This document shows, piece after piece, positions 1-6,359 of a stretch of DNA of 18,906 nucleotides. The position numbers and the translations under genes were made by a program. The notes beneath the pieces were generated by a model, which saw nothing but the letters and a program-made list of their open reading frames with translations, ran no database searches and was not told where the DNA came from. Within the stretch, counting starts at the first letter, position 1, and each line of letters starts with the position of its first letter. Source of the DNA: Collinsella sp. (GTDB lineage: Bacteria; Actinomycetota; Coriobacteriia; Coriobacteriales; Coriobacteriaceae); contig JAGZQO010000035.1 of NCBI GenBank assembly GCA_018382125.1, positions 1-18,906 on the forward strand, given 5' to 3'.

Positions 1-20
1 ACTCCAACGACGAATTCTAG
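1..20 (+). CDS. Possible C-terminal tail of an upstream gene (partial)
   Basis: One plus-strand frame reads S-N-D-E-F and then TAG at 18-20, about 30 bases before a strong hairpin. That is the spacing expected for the last codons of a gene entering from the left. Only five codons are visible, so neither product nor coding status can be established. Chance is a real alternative. Confidence 0.25.
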
Positions 21-44
21 GCGGTGTCCCCTCCCTTTCAAGAA

Positions 45-78
45 AAGAGAAGAGGCGGGGCATGCCCCGCCTCTTACA
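45..78. terminator. Rho-independent terminator hairpin
   Basis: A perfect 10-bp GC-rich stem (AGAGGCGGGG, 51-60, pairing with 65-74) closes a CATG loop. On the minus strand it is followed by a T-rich tract (TCTCTTTTCTTG). On the plus strand the tract is short (CTCTTAC). It could stop the gene ending at 20 on the plus strand, block minus-strand readthrough from the right, or do both. Confidence 0.6.
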
Positions 79-115
79 CCACATCTCTGCGCGCTACCAC
101 CTTCGCTAACCCCTG

Positions 116-343
116 TGGGCAAAAAATGTCAAATATGAGTACTGTTGCAAATCCAGTAACATTATTTTACGGCAAAATAGTGCCTTGATAATGTACAGCC
201 ATCCATTATCAAGGCACTTTAAGGTGGTTAAAGTCATTTTTAGCAGGTTTTAATCGCTCGCAGACACCCAACTAGGCCCTCAAAAGCTTAATTTCGCTGT
301 TACTAAATTAGTGACAGTACTCATATTTAGCATTTTTTGTCCA
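116..343. repeat. MITE-like element with long imperfect inverted repeats
   Basis: The left end (116-161, plus strand) and the right end (298-343, read on the minus strand) are near-identical over about 46 bases. Both contain CAAAAAATG, then AAATATGAGTACTGT, then AGTAACA, with only small clusters of mismatch. Between them is a perfect 15-bp hairpin (179-193 with 204-218). There is no convincing ORF inside. The design fits a non-autonomous miniature inverted-repeat element or another palindromic intergenic repeat. No target-site duplication is obvious. Confidence 0.55.
179..218. terminator. Perfect 15-bp hairpin inside the inverted-repeat element
   Basis: AGTGCCTTGATAATG (179-193) pairs perfectly with 204-218 around a 10-base loop. 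The flanks are AAAAT on the left and TTTAAGG on the right, so it could act as a weak terminator in either direction. It may equally be a structural part of the surrounding mobile-like element. Confidence 0.4.
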
Positions 344-346
344 TGG

Positions 347-383
347 AGTCCCCGGGGGGGCGACAATTCGACTCCCCGGGACT
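347..383. terminator. GC-rich hairpin just downstream of the PfkB kinase gene
   Basis: AGTCCCCGGGG (347-357) can pair with CCCCGGGACT (374-383) with a single-base bulge. The hairpin lies 7 bases past the stop of the minus-strand kinase gene and 3 bases from the inverted-repeat element. No T-run follows on the minus strand, so intrinsic termination would be weak. Position is the main argument. Confidence 0.35.
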
Positions 384-389
384 GCTCAC

Positions 390-1253
390 CTATTCGGAAA
401 TCGGCACTCCATGGCCCCAGGAGCCTTCCATGCCGCACACGGTCGAGGCAAACCCGGCAGCAAAGTCGAGTGCACGCTCGATGGCCTCGGCACCATCCTC
501 GCCACGCTTGGCGGAATCGAGATAACACATCAGGAACGAAGCCAGGAACGAGTCGCCCGCACCCATGGTGTCCTTCAAATCCGTTACCGGTTTAGCCAGT
601 TGGCGGTAATAACGATCGCCATCATAGGCAATGCAGCCCTCAGCGCCAGCCGTTGCCGATACGAAACGCGGACCTAGACCCCTCACCCATGCCAGACGCT
701 CGCGAATCTCATCCTCGCTCGCGGCGTCTGCCGCGCTAAAGAATGCGAAGTCAACGTAGGGAGCAATCTGCTCGTAGTACTCGTCGGTCGAATCGTCCGA
801 GAAGTCAAACGAAACCGTGATGCCCGCGGCCTTCAACTTGGGAAGTTCGCGCTCGGTAAAGCAATAGTTGCCCGAGTGGACTACGTCGAACTGCTTCATG
901 TACGCAAGGTCAAAGCGATCGAGCACATAGCGAGTATCACCACGGATGCCACCCTCATTGGAGCCAAGGAAAACACGGTCGCCGTTAACGACGGTCACGC
1001 GCGCAGCACCATTCTCACCGATGAGCTGCTTGCATTTGGCTAGTTCAACGTCCTCATCCTCAAGACTCGCAATCACGTGCTCGGCAGCAGCGTCATTACC
1101 AAAGATGCCCATATACGCGGAGCGCGCGGCTCCGCATTTCTTGGCATACACGGCAAAGTTCACCGCATTGCCACCCGGATACATCGTGCGAATATGCTCG
1201 TAGCGGTCGACGACGTTGTCGCCAAACCCCAGTGCGCTCACGTTAAATGCCAT
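390..1253 (-). CDS. frlD: PfkB-family sugar kinase, fructoselysine 6-kinase-like
   Basis: This 287-aa protein has the PfkB/ribokinase fold signatures. They are GGNAVNFAVY near residues 27-36 (sugar-binding glycines), a DFSD strand in the middle, and the catalytic anion-hole motif TMGAGDSF near 229-236, whose Asp is the general base. GDNVVD at the N-terminus, the PYVDFAFFS segment and the C-terminal G-S-W resemble E. coli FrlD, which phosphorylates fructoselysine for later cleavage by the FrlB deglycase. FrlB is not in this window, so the substrate is inferred from similarity and another amino-sugar or ketose is possible. The ATG is preceded by AGAGGGG. The gene is the last of three minus-strand genes, 59 bases after the HAD gene, with a small palindrome in that gap. 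Confidence 0.75.
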   Translation of the reverse strand: MAFNVSALGFGDNVVDRYEHIRTMYPGGNAVNFAVYAKKCGAARSAYMGIFGNDAAAEHVIASLEDEDVELAKCKQLIGENGAARVTVVNGDRVFLGSNEGGIRGDTRYVLDRFDLAYMKQFDVVHSGNYCFTERELPKLKAAGITVSFDFSDDSTDEYYEQIAPYVDFAFFSAADAASEDEIRERLAWVRGLGPRFVSATAGAEGCIAYDGDRYYRQLAKPVTDLKDTMGAGDSFLASFLMCYLDSAKRGEDGAEAIERALDFAAGFASTVCGMEGSWGHGVPISE

Positions 1254-1285
1254 AGCGCGCCCCTCTCTTATGCCAACGGAACCAC

Positions 1286-1298
1286 TGTTGTGACAACA
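1286..1298. promoter_or_regulatory. Small palindrome upstream of the PfkB kinase gene
   Basis: TGTTGTGACAACA has perfect 6-bp arms around one central base and sits 33 bases upstream of the kinase ATG. Its size and symmetry suit a dimeric repressor such as a GntR-type regulator. No regulator gene is adjacent, so this is only a candidate operator. Confidence 0.25.
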
Positions 1299-1312
1299 AT
1301 GCCGCCCAGAAT

Positions 1313-1972
1313 CTACGCGAGTTCCAGCAGCTCCGGCAGCTGGTCGATAATCTTGTCCGCGGCATCCTGGCTAAAGCCAAAGCGCTCCTCGCGCTTGGCA
1401 ATAACCGTCAGGCCGGCTCGCTTACCCGCGGTAATGCCCGGAACGGAATCCTCAACGCAGCAGCAGCGATTCGCGGGCAGCCCCAGCAGGTCCAGCGCAT
1501 GCAGGTAGATGTCGGGCTCGGGCTTGCTCTCCTTAAACTGCTCGCCGCTCACCACATACTCAAAGGCATCCGACAGCCCGCATGCGTTGAGCACTTCCTC
1601 GATGCTAACCATGGGAGACGAGCTGGCAAGCGCCACGCGAACGCCACGGCGCGGCAGCTCTCGAATCGTATCCACGGCGCCTGGGTTAATCAAAGCCTGA
1701 TAGTCGCGCGGACGCTTATGAGCCCATTCGTCCCAACGGGCCAACGCTTCATCGCCAGTGAAATGCCCCTTACCGGCGCGCTCAAACCAATCGACCAGCA
1801 TATGCAGGAAGAACTGATGCGAGGTACCGACCTGCCCATTCAACTCCTCTTGAGTCAGATTAAGCCCAAGCTCCTTGGCAAACGCGGCAGTCTCGCCCAG
1901 GTAGTAATACTCGGTATCGACGATGACGCCATCCATGTCAAAGATAACGGCGTCGAACGGAAATGCGGACAC
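1313..1972 (-). CDS. HAD-superfamily phosphatase, beta-phosphoglucomutase-like
   Basis: This is a 219-aa subfamily IA HAD hydrolase. Motif I is VIFDMDGVIVD, with nucleophile D12 and acid/base D14. Motif II is the ASSS strand, motif III is KPEPDIY, and motif IV is VEDSVPG. The helical cap between motifs I and II marks the phosphoglucomutase/phosphatase branch, which acts on small phosphorylated sugars; the substrate cannot be read from sequence. An upstream ATG at 2020 would give 16 more residues, but those codons form the terminator of the preceding gene. The GTG at 1972 has AGGGAGGG just upstream and leads straight into the HAD core, so it is chosen. It probably works with the adjacent kinase or the Cof-type phosphatase in sugar-phosphate turnover (inference). 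Confidence 0.85.
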   Translation of the reverse strand: MSAFPFDAVIFDMDGVIVDTEYYYLGETAAFAKELGLNLTQEELNGQVGTSHQFFLHMLVDWFERAGKGHFTGDEALARWDEWAHKRPRDYQALINPGAVDTIRELPRRGVRVALASSSPMVSIEEVLNACGLSDAFEYVVSGEQFKESKPEPDIYLHALDLLGLPANRCCCVEDSVPGITAGKRAGLTVIAKREERFGFSQDAADKIIDQLPELLELA

Positions 1973-1987
1973 GGCACCCTCCCTAAC

Positions 1988-2012
1988 AAAAGGGCGCCCG
2001 CAAGCGGACGCC
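1988..2012 (-). terminator. Terminator after the Cof-type HAD gene
   Basis: Read on the minus strand, GGGCGTCCGCTTGCGGGCGCCC folds into a GC-rich hairpin and is followed by TTTTGTTAG. It starts about 24 bases after the stop of the Cof-type gene. It also overlaps the apparent N-terminal extension of the next gene, which argues for that gene starting later, at 1972. Confidence 0.7.
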
Positions 2013-2035
2013 CGAACCATGCACTATCGGCGATT

Positions 2036-2878
2036 CTAACCCAGTAGCTGGTCAAGTGCCACCGCGATACCGTCTTCGTTGTTGTTGGCGGTCACCATCT
2101 GGGCCACGGCCTTGACTTCATCGACAGCGTTACCCATGGCGACGCCGGTACCAGCCCACTCGATCATGGACTTGTCGTTCTGGCCGTCGCCAAACGATAC
2201 GACCTCGCTGGCATCGATGCCGAGCTTGGGCAGAGCACCCTCGAGCGCACGGGCTTTGTCGATACCGGGCGCCGTGTACTCAAAGTACCAGTCGGCCGTA
2301 AACATGCCCGAAAGCGTCTGCTTAAAGGGCGCGTACATTTCCTCGTAATGTGCCTGCAGGTAGGCCGGATCGCCCGCCGTCAGCAGCTTGTCCACGGGAT
2401 AAGTGTCCACGACCTCATGCAAGCTCTCGACCTCGCGGATCTTAAGGTCGCAGGCATCGCGCTCGTATTTGACAATGTTTTTCTGCGAGCCATCCGGCAG
2501 CGTAATCATGCAGTGGTACGAGTCCTCGACATGCAAGTCGCGACCGAGCGAGATCATGGGGATCACATCATAGTTTTGCAGATGATCAATCAGACGGTGC
2601 AGCTCGTCAGCCGGCATGGCCTGGTCAAAAAGGACCTCATCGGTCTGAGCGTCGACCACATGCGCGCCATTGAAAGCGACTAGCAGACCGTCATGGTTTT
2701 GGAGGTCGAGCTCCTGTGCCAGAGCATGTAGCCCCCATGCGGGACGGCCCGAAGCCAAGATGAGCTTAATACCCGATTCCTGCGCCGCGAGCAGCTTCTC
2801 GCGCGTACGCGGGCTGATCACCTTCTGATCGTTGGTAAGCGTACCGTCGATATCCATTGCGATGGCTTTAATTGCCAT
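2036..2878 (-). CDS. Cof-type HAD-IIB phosphatase
   Basis: This 280-aa protein is a cytosolic HAD-IIB (Cof/YidA-like) phosphatase. Motif I is AMDIDGTLTND, with D9 and D11. Motif II is in LASGRP. A large alpha/beta cap fills the middle. Motif IV is SFGDGQNDKSMIEWAG, followed by the family-typical GVAMGNAVDEVK and the C-terminal NNEDGIA. Members dephosphorylate sugar phosphates, pyridoxal phosphate or flavin precursors, and the natural substrate cannot be predicted. The ATG has an excellent AAGGAGG at 7-base spacing. It is the first of the three minus-strand genes, but its own terminator lies before the second, so the three may be only partly co-transcribed. Confidence 0.9.
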   Translation of the reverse strand: MAIKAIAMDIDGTLTNDQKVISPRTREKLLAAQESGIKLILASGRPAWGLHALAQELDLQNHDGLLVAFNGAHVVDAQTDEVLFDQAMPADELHRLIDHLQNYDVIPMISLGRDLHVEDSYHCMITLPDGSQKNIVKYERDACDLKIREVESLHEVVDTYPVDKLLTAGDPAYLQAHYEEMYAPFKQTLSGMFTADWYFEYTAPGIDKARALEGALPKLGIDASEVVSFGDGQNDKSMIEWAGTGVAMGNAVDEVKAVAQMVTANNNEDGIAVALDQLLG

Positions 2879-2996
2879 ATGTGCCTCCTTGCATCGTTTT
2901 TATCGCGCACTATCTTATCCGAGCCGGGGCACGTTCGCACAGCGCGCGTATGACGGTTGCAAAACCACCCCATTTGAAACAAAGGCAAAAAAGTAC

Positions 2997-3025
2997 TTGC
3001 AAAGACGCGTTCCGACATATAAGTT
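2997..3025 (+). promoter_or_regulatory. Candidate sigma-70 promoter
   Basis: TTGCAA (2997-3002) and a TATAAG/TAAGTT region (3018-3025) are spaced 15 to 17 bases apart depending on register. It points towards the ClpP/ATPase module, but a small hairpin (3034-3047, ACCGC-CGTT-GCGGT followed by TTT) lies immediately downstream and could end the transcript. A short RNA or a regulated leader is possible. Confidence 0.3.
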
Positions 3026-3286
3026 GATAAAAGACCGCCGTTGCGGTTTTAAGTAGATCGAGCATATGAAGTTTGAGTTTTAGCGTGTAAGAGAAGGAAG
3101 ATCGGCAAAGTACAACCCCAAACGCAATGACAACTTAATGAGGTAACTGCCACATGTGAGGCACCCAGGGCATTGCTGTCTCGATTTTGAGCACGATGCC
3201 TTCCGCCTTGCATGGGCCGTTCCATCCCGCCCCTGCAGCAACTGCCTCACGGGCTCATTGAAAACCGCATAGCACCCCAACGTCAG

Positions 3287-3351
3287 CACATCACCCACGG
3301 CAAGCACATCACTCACGACAACCAACACATCAACAAACAGCACGAACATCA
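3287..3351 (+). repeat. Four CACATCA/AACATCA direct repeats at ~19-base spacing
   Basis: CACATCA occurs at 3287, 3305 and 3326, and AACATCA at 3345, so spacings are 18, 21 and 19 bases. The first two units also share AGCACATCAC and a following C-A-C-G. The stretch is CA-rich and poor in G and T, so an RNA copy would be largely unstructured. Iteron-like protein binding sites or a Rho/S1-type RNA entry site are possible roles. A relic of low-complexity coding sequence is the alternative. Confidence 0.4.
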
Positions 3352-3367
3352 ACCGATTGGAGAAGCT

Positions 3368-4258
3368 ATGACAAACCACCACGCTGAAGACGGCAATAAG
3401 AAAAGCATTCTGGATGCCCGCATTGAGCGAGCATATGCAAACGAATATGACGCCGCCTTTGCCGCCGCGACCATCAAGAACTACGCGTCGCTACCGCTCG
3501 CGACGATCTTGGCCGACCACCCTCAACTGCTGAAGCGCTGCACAAAGATCATGGGCGACCCCGACATTCGCAAGCTGACAGACCCCTATGCCCCAAAACG
3601 CGACAACGATTCGTACGTTCTTACCGTAGGCTGCCTAGCCCATATGCTTACGGCGCTCGACACGAAACTCAAGCTCGAATGGGAACCCGACGAGCGTCAT
3701 GAACTCGAAAGCAAGCGGAACACCCTGCGCACCGCACTGTTCCTTCCGTTGGACGGCCTCAAGCGCTGCAACGTCGAGCTCAATACACAGGCGCGGCAAA
3801 AGCCCGGGACCACGGGGCAGAAAACTCCAAGACCCCATGCGGCCATCGTCGACCGCAACCGATATAACCGCATGACCGCGCACTTTTCTGCCGAGGGAAC
3901 AGCCATAAGGACGCTGATCGACCTGCTGTGCCTCCTGAACATCAACGAGCTATTTGAGGGCTATCTCGCCCTTGTTCCCGCGACGGCACCCAAGTCGGTA
4001 GCAAAGATCATCGAGACCTGCAGACGCCAGTTTGAGCGCCATCGCAATGGCAGCGAGATGAACGCCAGCATCGCGCAGTACTACGCGGCTCATTACAAAA
4101 ATGACGGATGTGCCCCTATCGAGCATCAGCTGCGGCTCGCCTACACCACGCCCGTCGCAACGCTCCATCGCTTTGGAGCCCTTGGCGCTTGCGAGCCGCA
4201 CGGACAGGCAGCCTGCCCCACAACCGAGCTCGATCTCAGGCTCGGACGAACCCTGTAG
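3368..4258 (+). CDS. Unrecognised 296-aa protein, first gene of ClpP/T4CP-like module
   Basis: The product is not recognised. It looks cytosolic, with no signal peptide or membrane segment. It is predicted mostly alpha-helical, rich in Arg, Lys and Ala, with a hydrophilic middle (RQKPGTTGQKTPRPH, near residues 157-171) separating two helical halves. The ATG at 3368 has GGAG at 5-base spacing; the same frame stays open back to 3212, but that part encodes the CA-rich repeat leader. The gene is followed 63 bases later by the ClpP-like gene on the same strand, which suggests co-transcription. It could be a substrate adaptor, DNA-binding accessory protein or structural partner of the two downstream proteins, none of which can be shown from sequence. 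Confidence 0.75.
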   Translation: MTNHHAEDGNKKSILDARIERAYANEYDAAFAAATIKNYASLPLATILADHPQLLKRCTKIMGDPDIRKLTDPYAPKRDNDSYVLTVGCLAHMLTALDTKLKLEWEPDERHELESKRNTLRTALFLPLDGLKRCNVELNTQARQKPGTTGQKTPRPHAAIVDRNRYNRMTAHFSAEGTAIRTLIDLLCLLNINELFEGYLALVPATAPKSVAKIIETCRRQFERHRNGSEMNASIAQYYAAHYKNDGCAPIEHQLRLAYTTPVATLHRFGALGACEPHGQAACPTTELDLRLGRTL

Positions 4259-4321
4259 CCCGCCAGCCCCTCCGCGGGCAGCGACTCTATTCCACAACAC
4301 CACCAACAGAAAGGAGTCCTC

Positions 4322-4921
4322 ATGGACACCAATCATTCCCCCATCATCAGCCCCCTCACCATGCGTGAATCCGCCCGAGGTATCACGCTCACCAGCATTT
4401 ACGATGAGATGCTCGCCCGTCGCGAGCTCTCCGTCATGGGAAACATCGAAACCCCGATGGCCCACGACCTATGCCAGCAGATCCGCCTGCTCGATGCCAC
4501 CGACCCCAGCCGCCCCATCACCATATTTGTCGCCAGCGCCGGCGGAAGCGTGCGATCGGGTCTTGCGATCTATGACGCCATGCGCCTCGCATCGTGCCCC
4601 ATCCGCACCGTCTGCCTGGAATTCGCCGCGTCCATGGGCGGCGACGATCGCCGTATGGCGCCCCATGCAGAGCTCATGATTCACGACCCACTGATCCCCC
4701 AGGGGGCAGGCGGCTCGGCACTTGCGCTGCAGGAAACCAGCCGGCGTCTCATGCAGACCCGCAAGACCCTCACGCAAATCCTCTCGGACCGCAGCGGCCT
4801 CACGCCCAAGCGCATCCAGTCCCTCACTGCAAAAGACACCTACCTTTCGGCCGAGCGCGCCGTCGAGCTCGGCTTTGCCCACGAAATTCTCTCGACCACC
4901 AAGGAGGTCGCCCATGTCTAA
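4322..4921 (+). CDS. ClpP-like serine protease with shortened active-site segment
   Basis: This 199-aa protein belongs to the ClpP/crotonase-fold protease family (S14). The oxyanion strand reads ASAGGSV (71-77) for the usual SPGGSV. The nucleophile is S104 in AASMG, the histidine is H121 in LMIHDP, and the aspartate is D172 in KDTYLSAERAVELGF, so the triad looks complete. The Ser-to-His interval is 17 residues against 25 in E. coli ClpP, which removes most of the helix after the nucleophile. The protein may therefore be a divergent subfamily or inactive. There is no propeptide like that of housekeeping ClpP. AAAGGAG precedes the ATG. Its end overlaps the start of the ATPase gene by 8 bases (ATGTCTAA), so translation is probably coupled. 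It is unlikely to be the housekeeping ClpP because no clpX or tig is nearby. Confidence 0.85.
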   Translation: MDTNHSPIISPLTMRESARGITLTSIYDEMLARRELSVMGNIETPMAHDLCQQIRLLDATDPSRPITIFVASAGGSVRSGLAIYDAMRLASCPIRTVCLEFAASMGGDDRRMAPHAELMIHDPLIPQGAGGSALALQETSRRLMQTRKTLTQILSDRSGLTPKRIQSLTAKDTYLSAERAVELGFAHEILSTTKEVAHV

Positions 4922-6218
4922 CCTCGCCAGCCGCCTCGCCGCATCTGAGTCCGCATCGTCCACCATCCTCGCCAAGGATCGAACGCTCTCCTGCGACACC
5001 CGCCAAACGGGACTCAACAACAACGCACTTGTGATCGGCCCCTCGGGAGCCGGCAAGACCCGAAACGTCCTCAAGCCCAACCTGCTGCAAATGAACGCAA
5101 GCTACATCGTGCTCGACACCAAAGGCACGCTCTGTCGCGAAGTGGGACCCGTGCTGGCAGCCCACGGTTACCGCGTGCAATGCCTCAACTTCGCCGACCT
5201 CAACACCGTCCCGGCCCTTGCGCCCGGCATCGAGCGCTGCGGCTACAGCCCCCTGAGGCACATTCGCCGCAAGGCGGACGGCAGGCCCAACCAGCAGGAC
5301 ATCCTCTCGGTGGCAAAGGCCATCTGCCCCATCGAGGACAACAACCAGCCTTTTTGGGATCATGCGGCGGCAAACCTGCTGTCGTGTCTTATCGCCTACG
5401 TCACCGAACAGCTACCCGCCGACGAGCAGACGATCAGCTCGGTCATCAAGCTGATCGAGCACCTGCAGGACGGTGCCACGGGTCGATTGTTTGACGACCT
5501 GATCACGACCGACCCCCAAAGCTATGCCCTCTCGCTATGGCGGCGCTACGCCATTACGCAAAATGCCGAGCGCATGCACGCGAGCATCGTCGGCATCCTT
5601 GCCGAAAAGGTCATGTGTCTGGGATTCGACGGTGCGGCACAGCTCTATCGTGAGTGCCATCAGGTGAACTTCGCTTCCATGGGACACACCCCCTGCGTCC
5701 TGTTTGTAACCGTGAGCGATATTGACCGCAATCTCGATCCGCTGACCGGCCTCTTTATTTCGCAGGCGTTTATGGGCCTCATTCGTGAGGCCGATAGGCA
5801 GCCCGACGGCAGCCTGCCCGTGCCCGTGCGCTTTATGCTCGATGACTTCGCAAATCTGCAGATCCCCCAGATCGACAACGTGCTCTCGATTATCCGAAGC
5901 CGCAACATCTGGGCAACGCTGCTGCTGCAGTCGACCAACCAGCTCGATGCGCTCTATGGCGAGGCACGCGCACGCTCCATCATGGGCAACTGCGACACGC
6001 ATCTGGTGCTGGCGTTCCAGGATCCCGAGAGTGCCCGGGTGTTTTCCGACCGCGCCGACGCGCTGCCCAGCACGCTCATGGCGACGCCGATCGATCGCTC
6101 GTGGCTCTTTGTGCGCGGTCGCACTCCCGAACAGGTCGAGCGCTTTAGGCTCGAAGACCATCCGCTCTACGGGGAGCTGCCCGAGGCGCAGCGAGACCAT
6201 GCGGAGGCCGAGATCTAG
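4914..6218 (+). CDS. TraG/VirD4-type coupling ATPase, soluble form
   Basis: This 434-aa protein resembles the VirD4-like conjugal transfer ATPases of Gram-positive integrative elements. It has GLNNNALVIGPSGAGKTR (33-50, Walker A at 42-49), then SYIVLDTKG near 64-72. The Walker B region is RFMLDDFANL near 303-312, followed by LLQSTNQLDALYG near 336-348 and the NCDTHLVLAFQDPES segment. Relatives usually have N-terminal membrane helices and about 600 residues. This one starts almost at the nucleotide-binding domain and has no membrane segment. Walker B has DD where relatives usually have DE. The start at 4914 is fixed by AAGGAGGT inside the end of the clpP-like gene. No relaxase, VirB4 or mating-channel gene is in the window, so a role in conjugation is doubtful, and domestication or a partnership with the protease is possible. 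Confidence 0.85.
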   Translation: MSNLASRLAASESASSTILAKDRTLSCDTRQTGLNNNALVIGPSGAGKTRNVLKPNLLQMNASYIVLDTKGTLCREVGPVLAAHGYRVQCLNFADLNTVPALAPGIERCGYSPLRHIRRKADGRPNQQDILSVAKAICPIEDNNQPFWDHAAANLLSCLIAYVTEQLPADEQTISSVIKLIEHLQDGATGRLFDDLITTDPQSYALSLWRRYAITQNAERMHASIVGILAEKVMCLGFDGAAQLYRECHQVNFASMGHTPCVLFVTVSDIDRNLDPLTGLFISQAFMGLIREADRQPDGSLPVPVRFMLDDFANLQIPQIDNVLSIIRSRNIWATLLLQSTNQLDALYGEARARSIMGNCDTHLVLAFQDPESARVFSDRADALPSTLMATPIDRSWLFVRGRTPEQVERFRLEDHPLYGELPEAQRDHAEAEI

Positions 6219-6295
6219 GCGCAGGGTTCTCGCGGCGCGCGGCGCCCCAGCGATGTTCCACAAAGGCCGTGCGCCCCGGGACTACGGCAAAGCAA

Positions 6296-6327
6296 AGGGG
6301 CCCGCATCCGATAGGATACGGGCCCCT
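6296..6327 (-). terminator. Terminator of glucose-6-phosphate isomerase gene
   Basis: AGGGGCCCG (6296-6304) pairs with CGGGCCCCT (6319-6327), and ATCC pairs with GGAT inside. On the minus strand the hairpin is followed by TTTGCTTTGC. It begins about 33 bases after the pgi stop. The plus-strand side has no T-run, so it should not stop the convergent ATPase gene efficiently. Confidence 0.75.
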
Positions 6328-6359
6328 GACTATAAGGCGCGATGCGTTAACAGCAGCGA

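Larger units (their letters stand above)
2879..3367. other. 489-base intergenic region
   Basis: No convincing gene is found here. The left part holds the upstream region of the Cof-type gene, with a TAAGAT-like -10 on the minus strand near 2911-2916. The middle has the candidate plus-strand promoter and small hairpin, then about 150 bases with nothing recognisable. The right end is a CA-rich leader with spaced CACATCA repeats. The longer in-frame extension of the next gene (ATG at 3212) lacks a ribosome binding site and is not accepted as coding. Confidence 0.5.

Noticed and set aside
347..390. A tRNA-like 3-prime end around ACAATTCGACTCCCC
   Set aside because: A TTCGACT loop is present, but the 5-base arms of a T-stem do not pair and no acceptor, D or anticodon arm can be built.
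3212..3367. N-terminal extension of the 296-aa module protein from an ATG at 3212
   Set aside because: No ribosome binding site precedes 3212, the extra residues are low-complexity His/Gln/Asn encoded by the CA-rich repeats, and GGAG sits before the ATG at 3368.
4722..4913. Upstream extension of the coupling ATPase into the clpP-like gene
   Set aside because: The extension is an off-frame shadow of the protease gene, and AAGGAGGT directly precedes the ATG at 4914.
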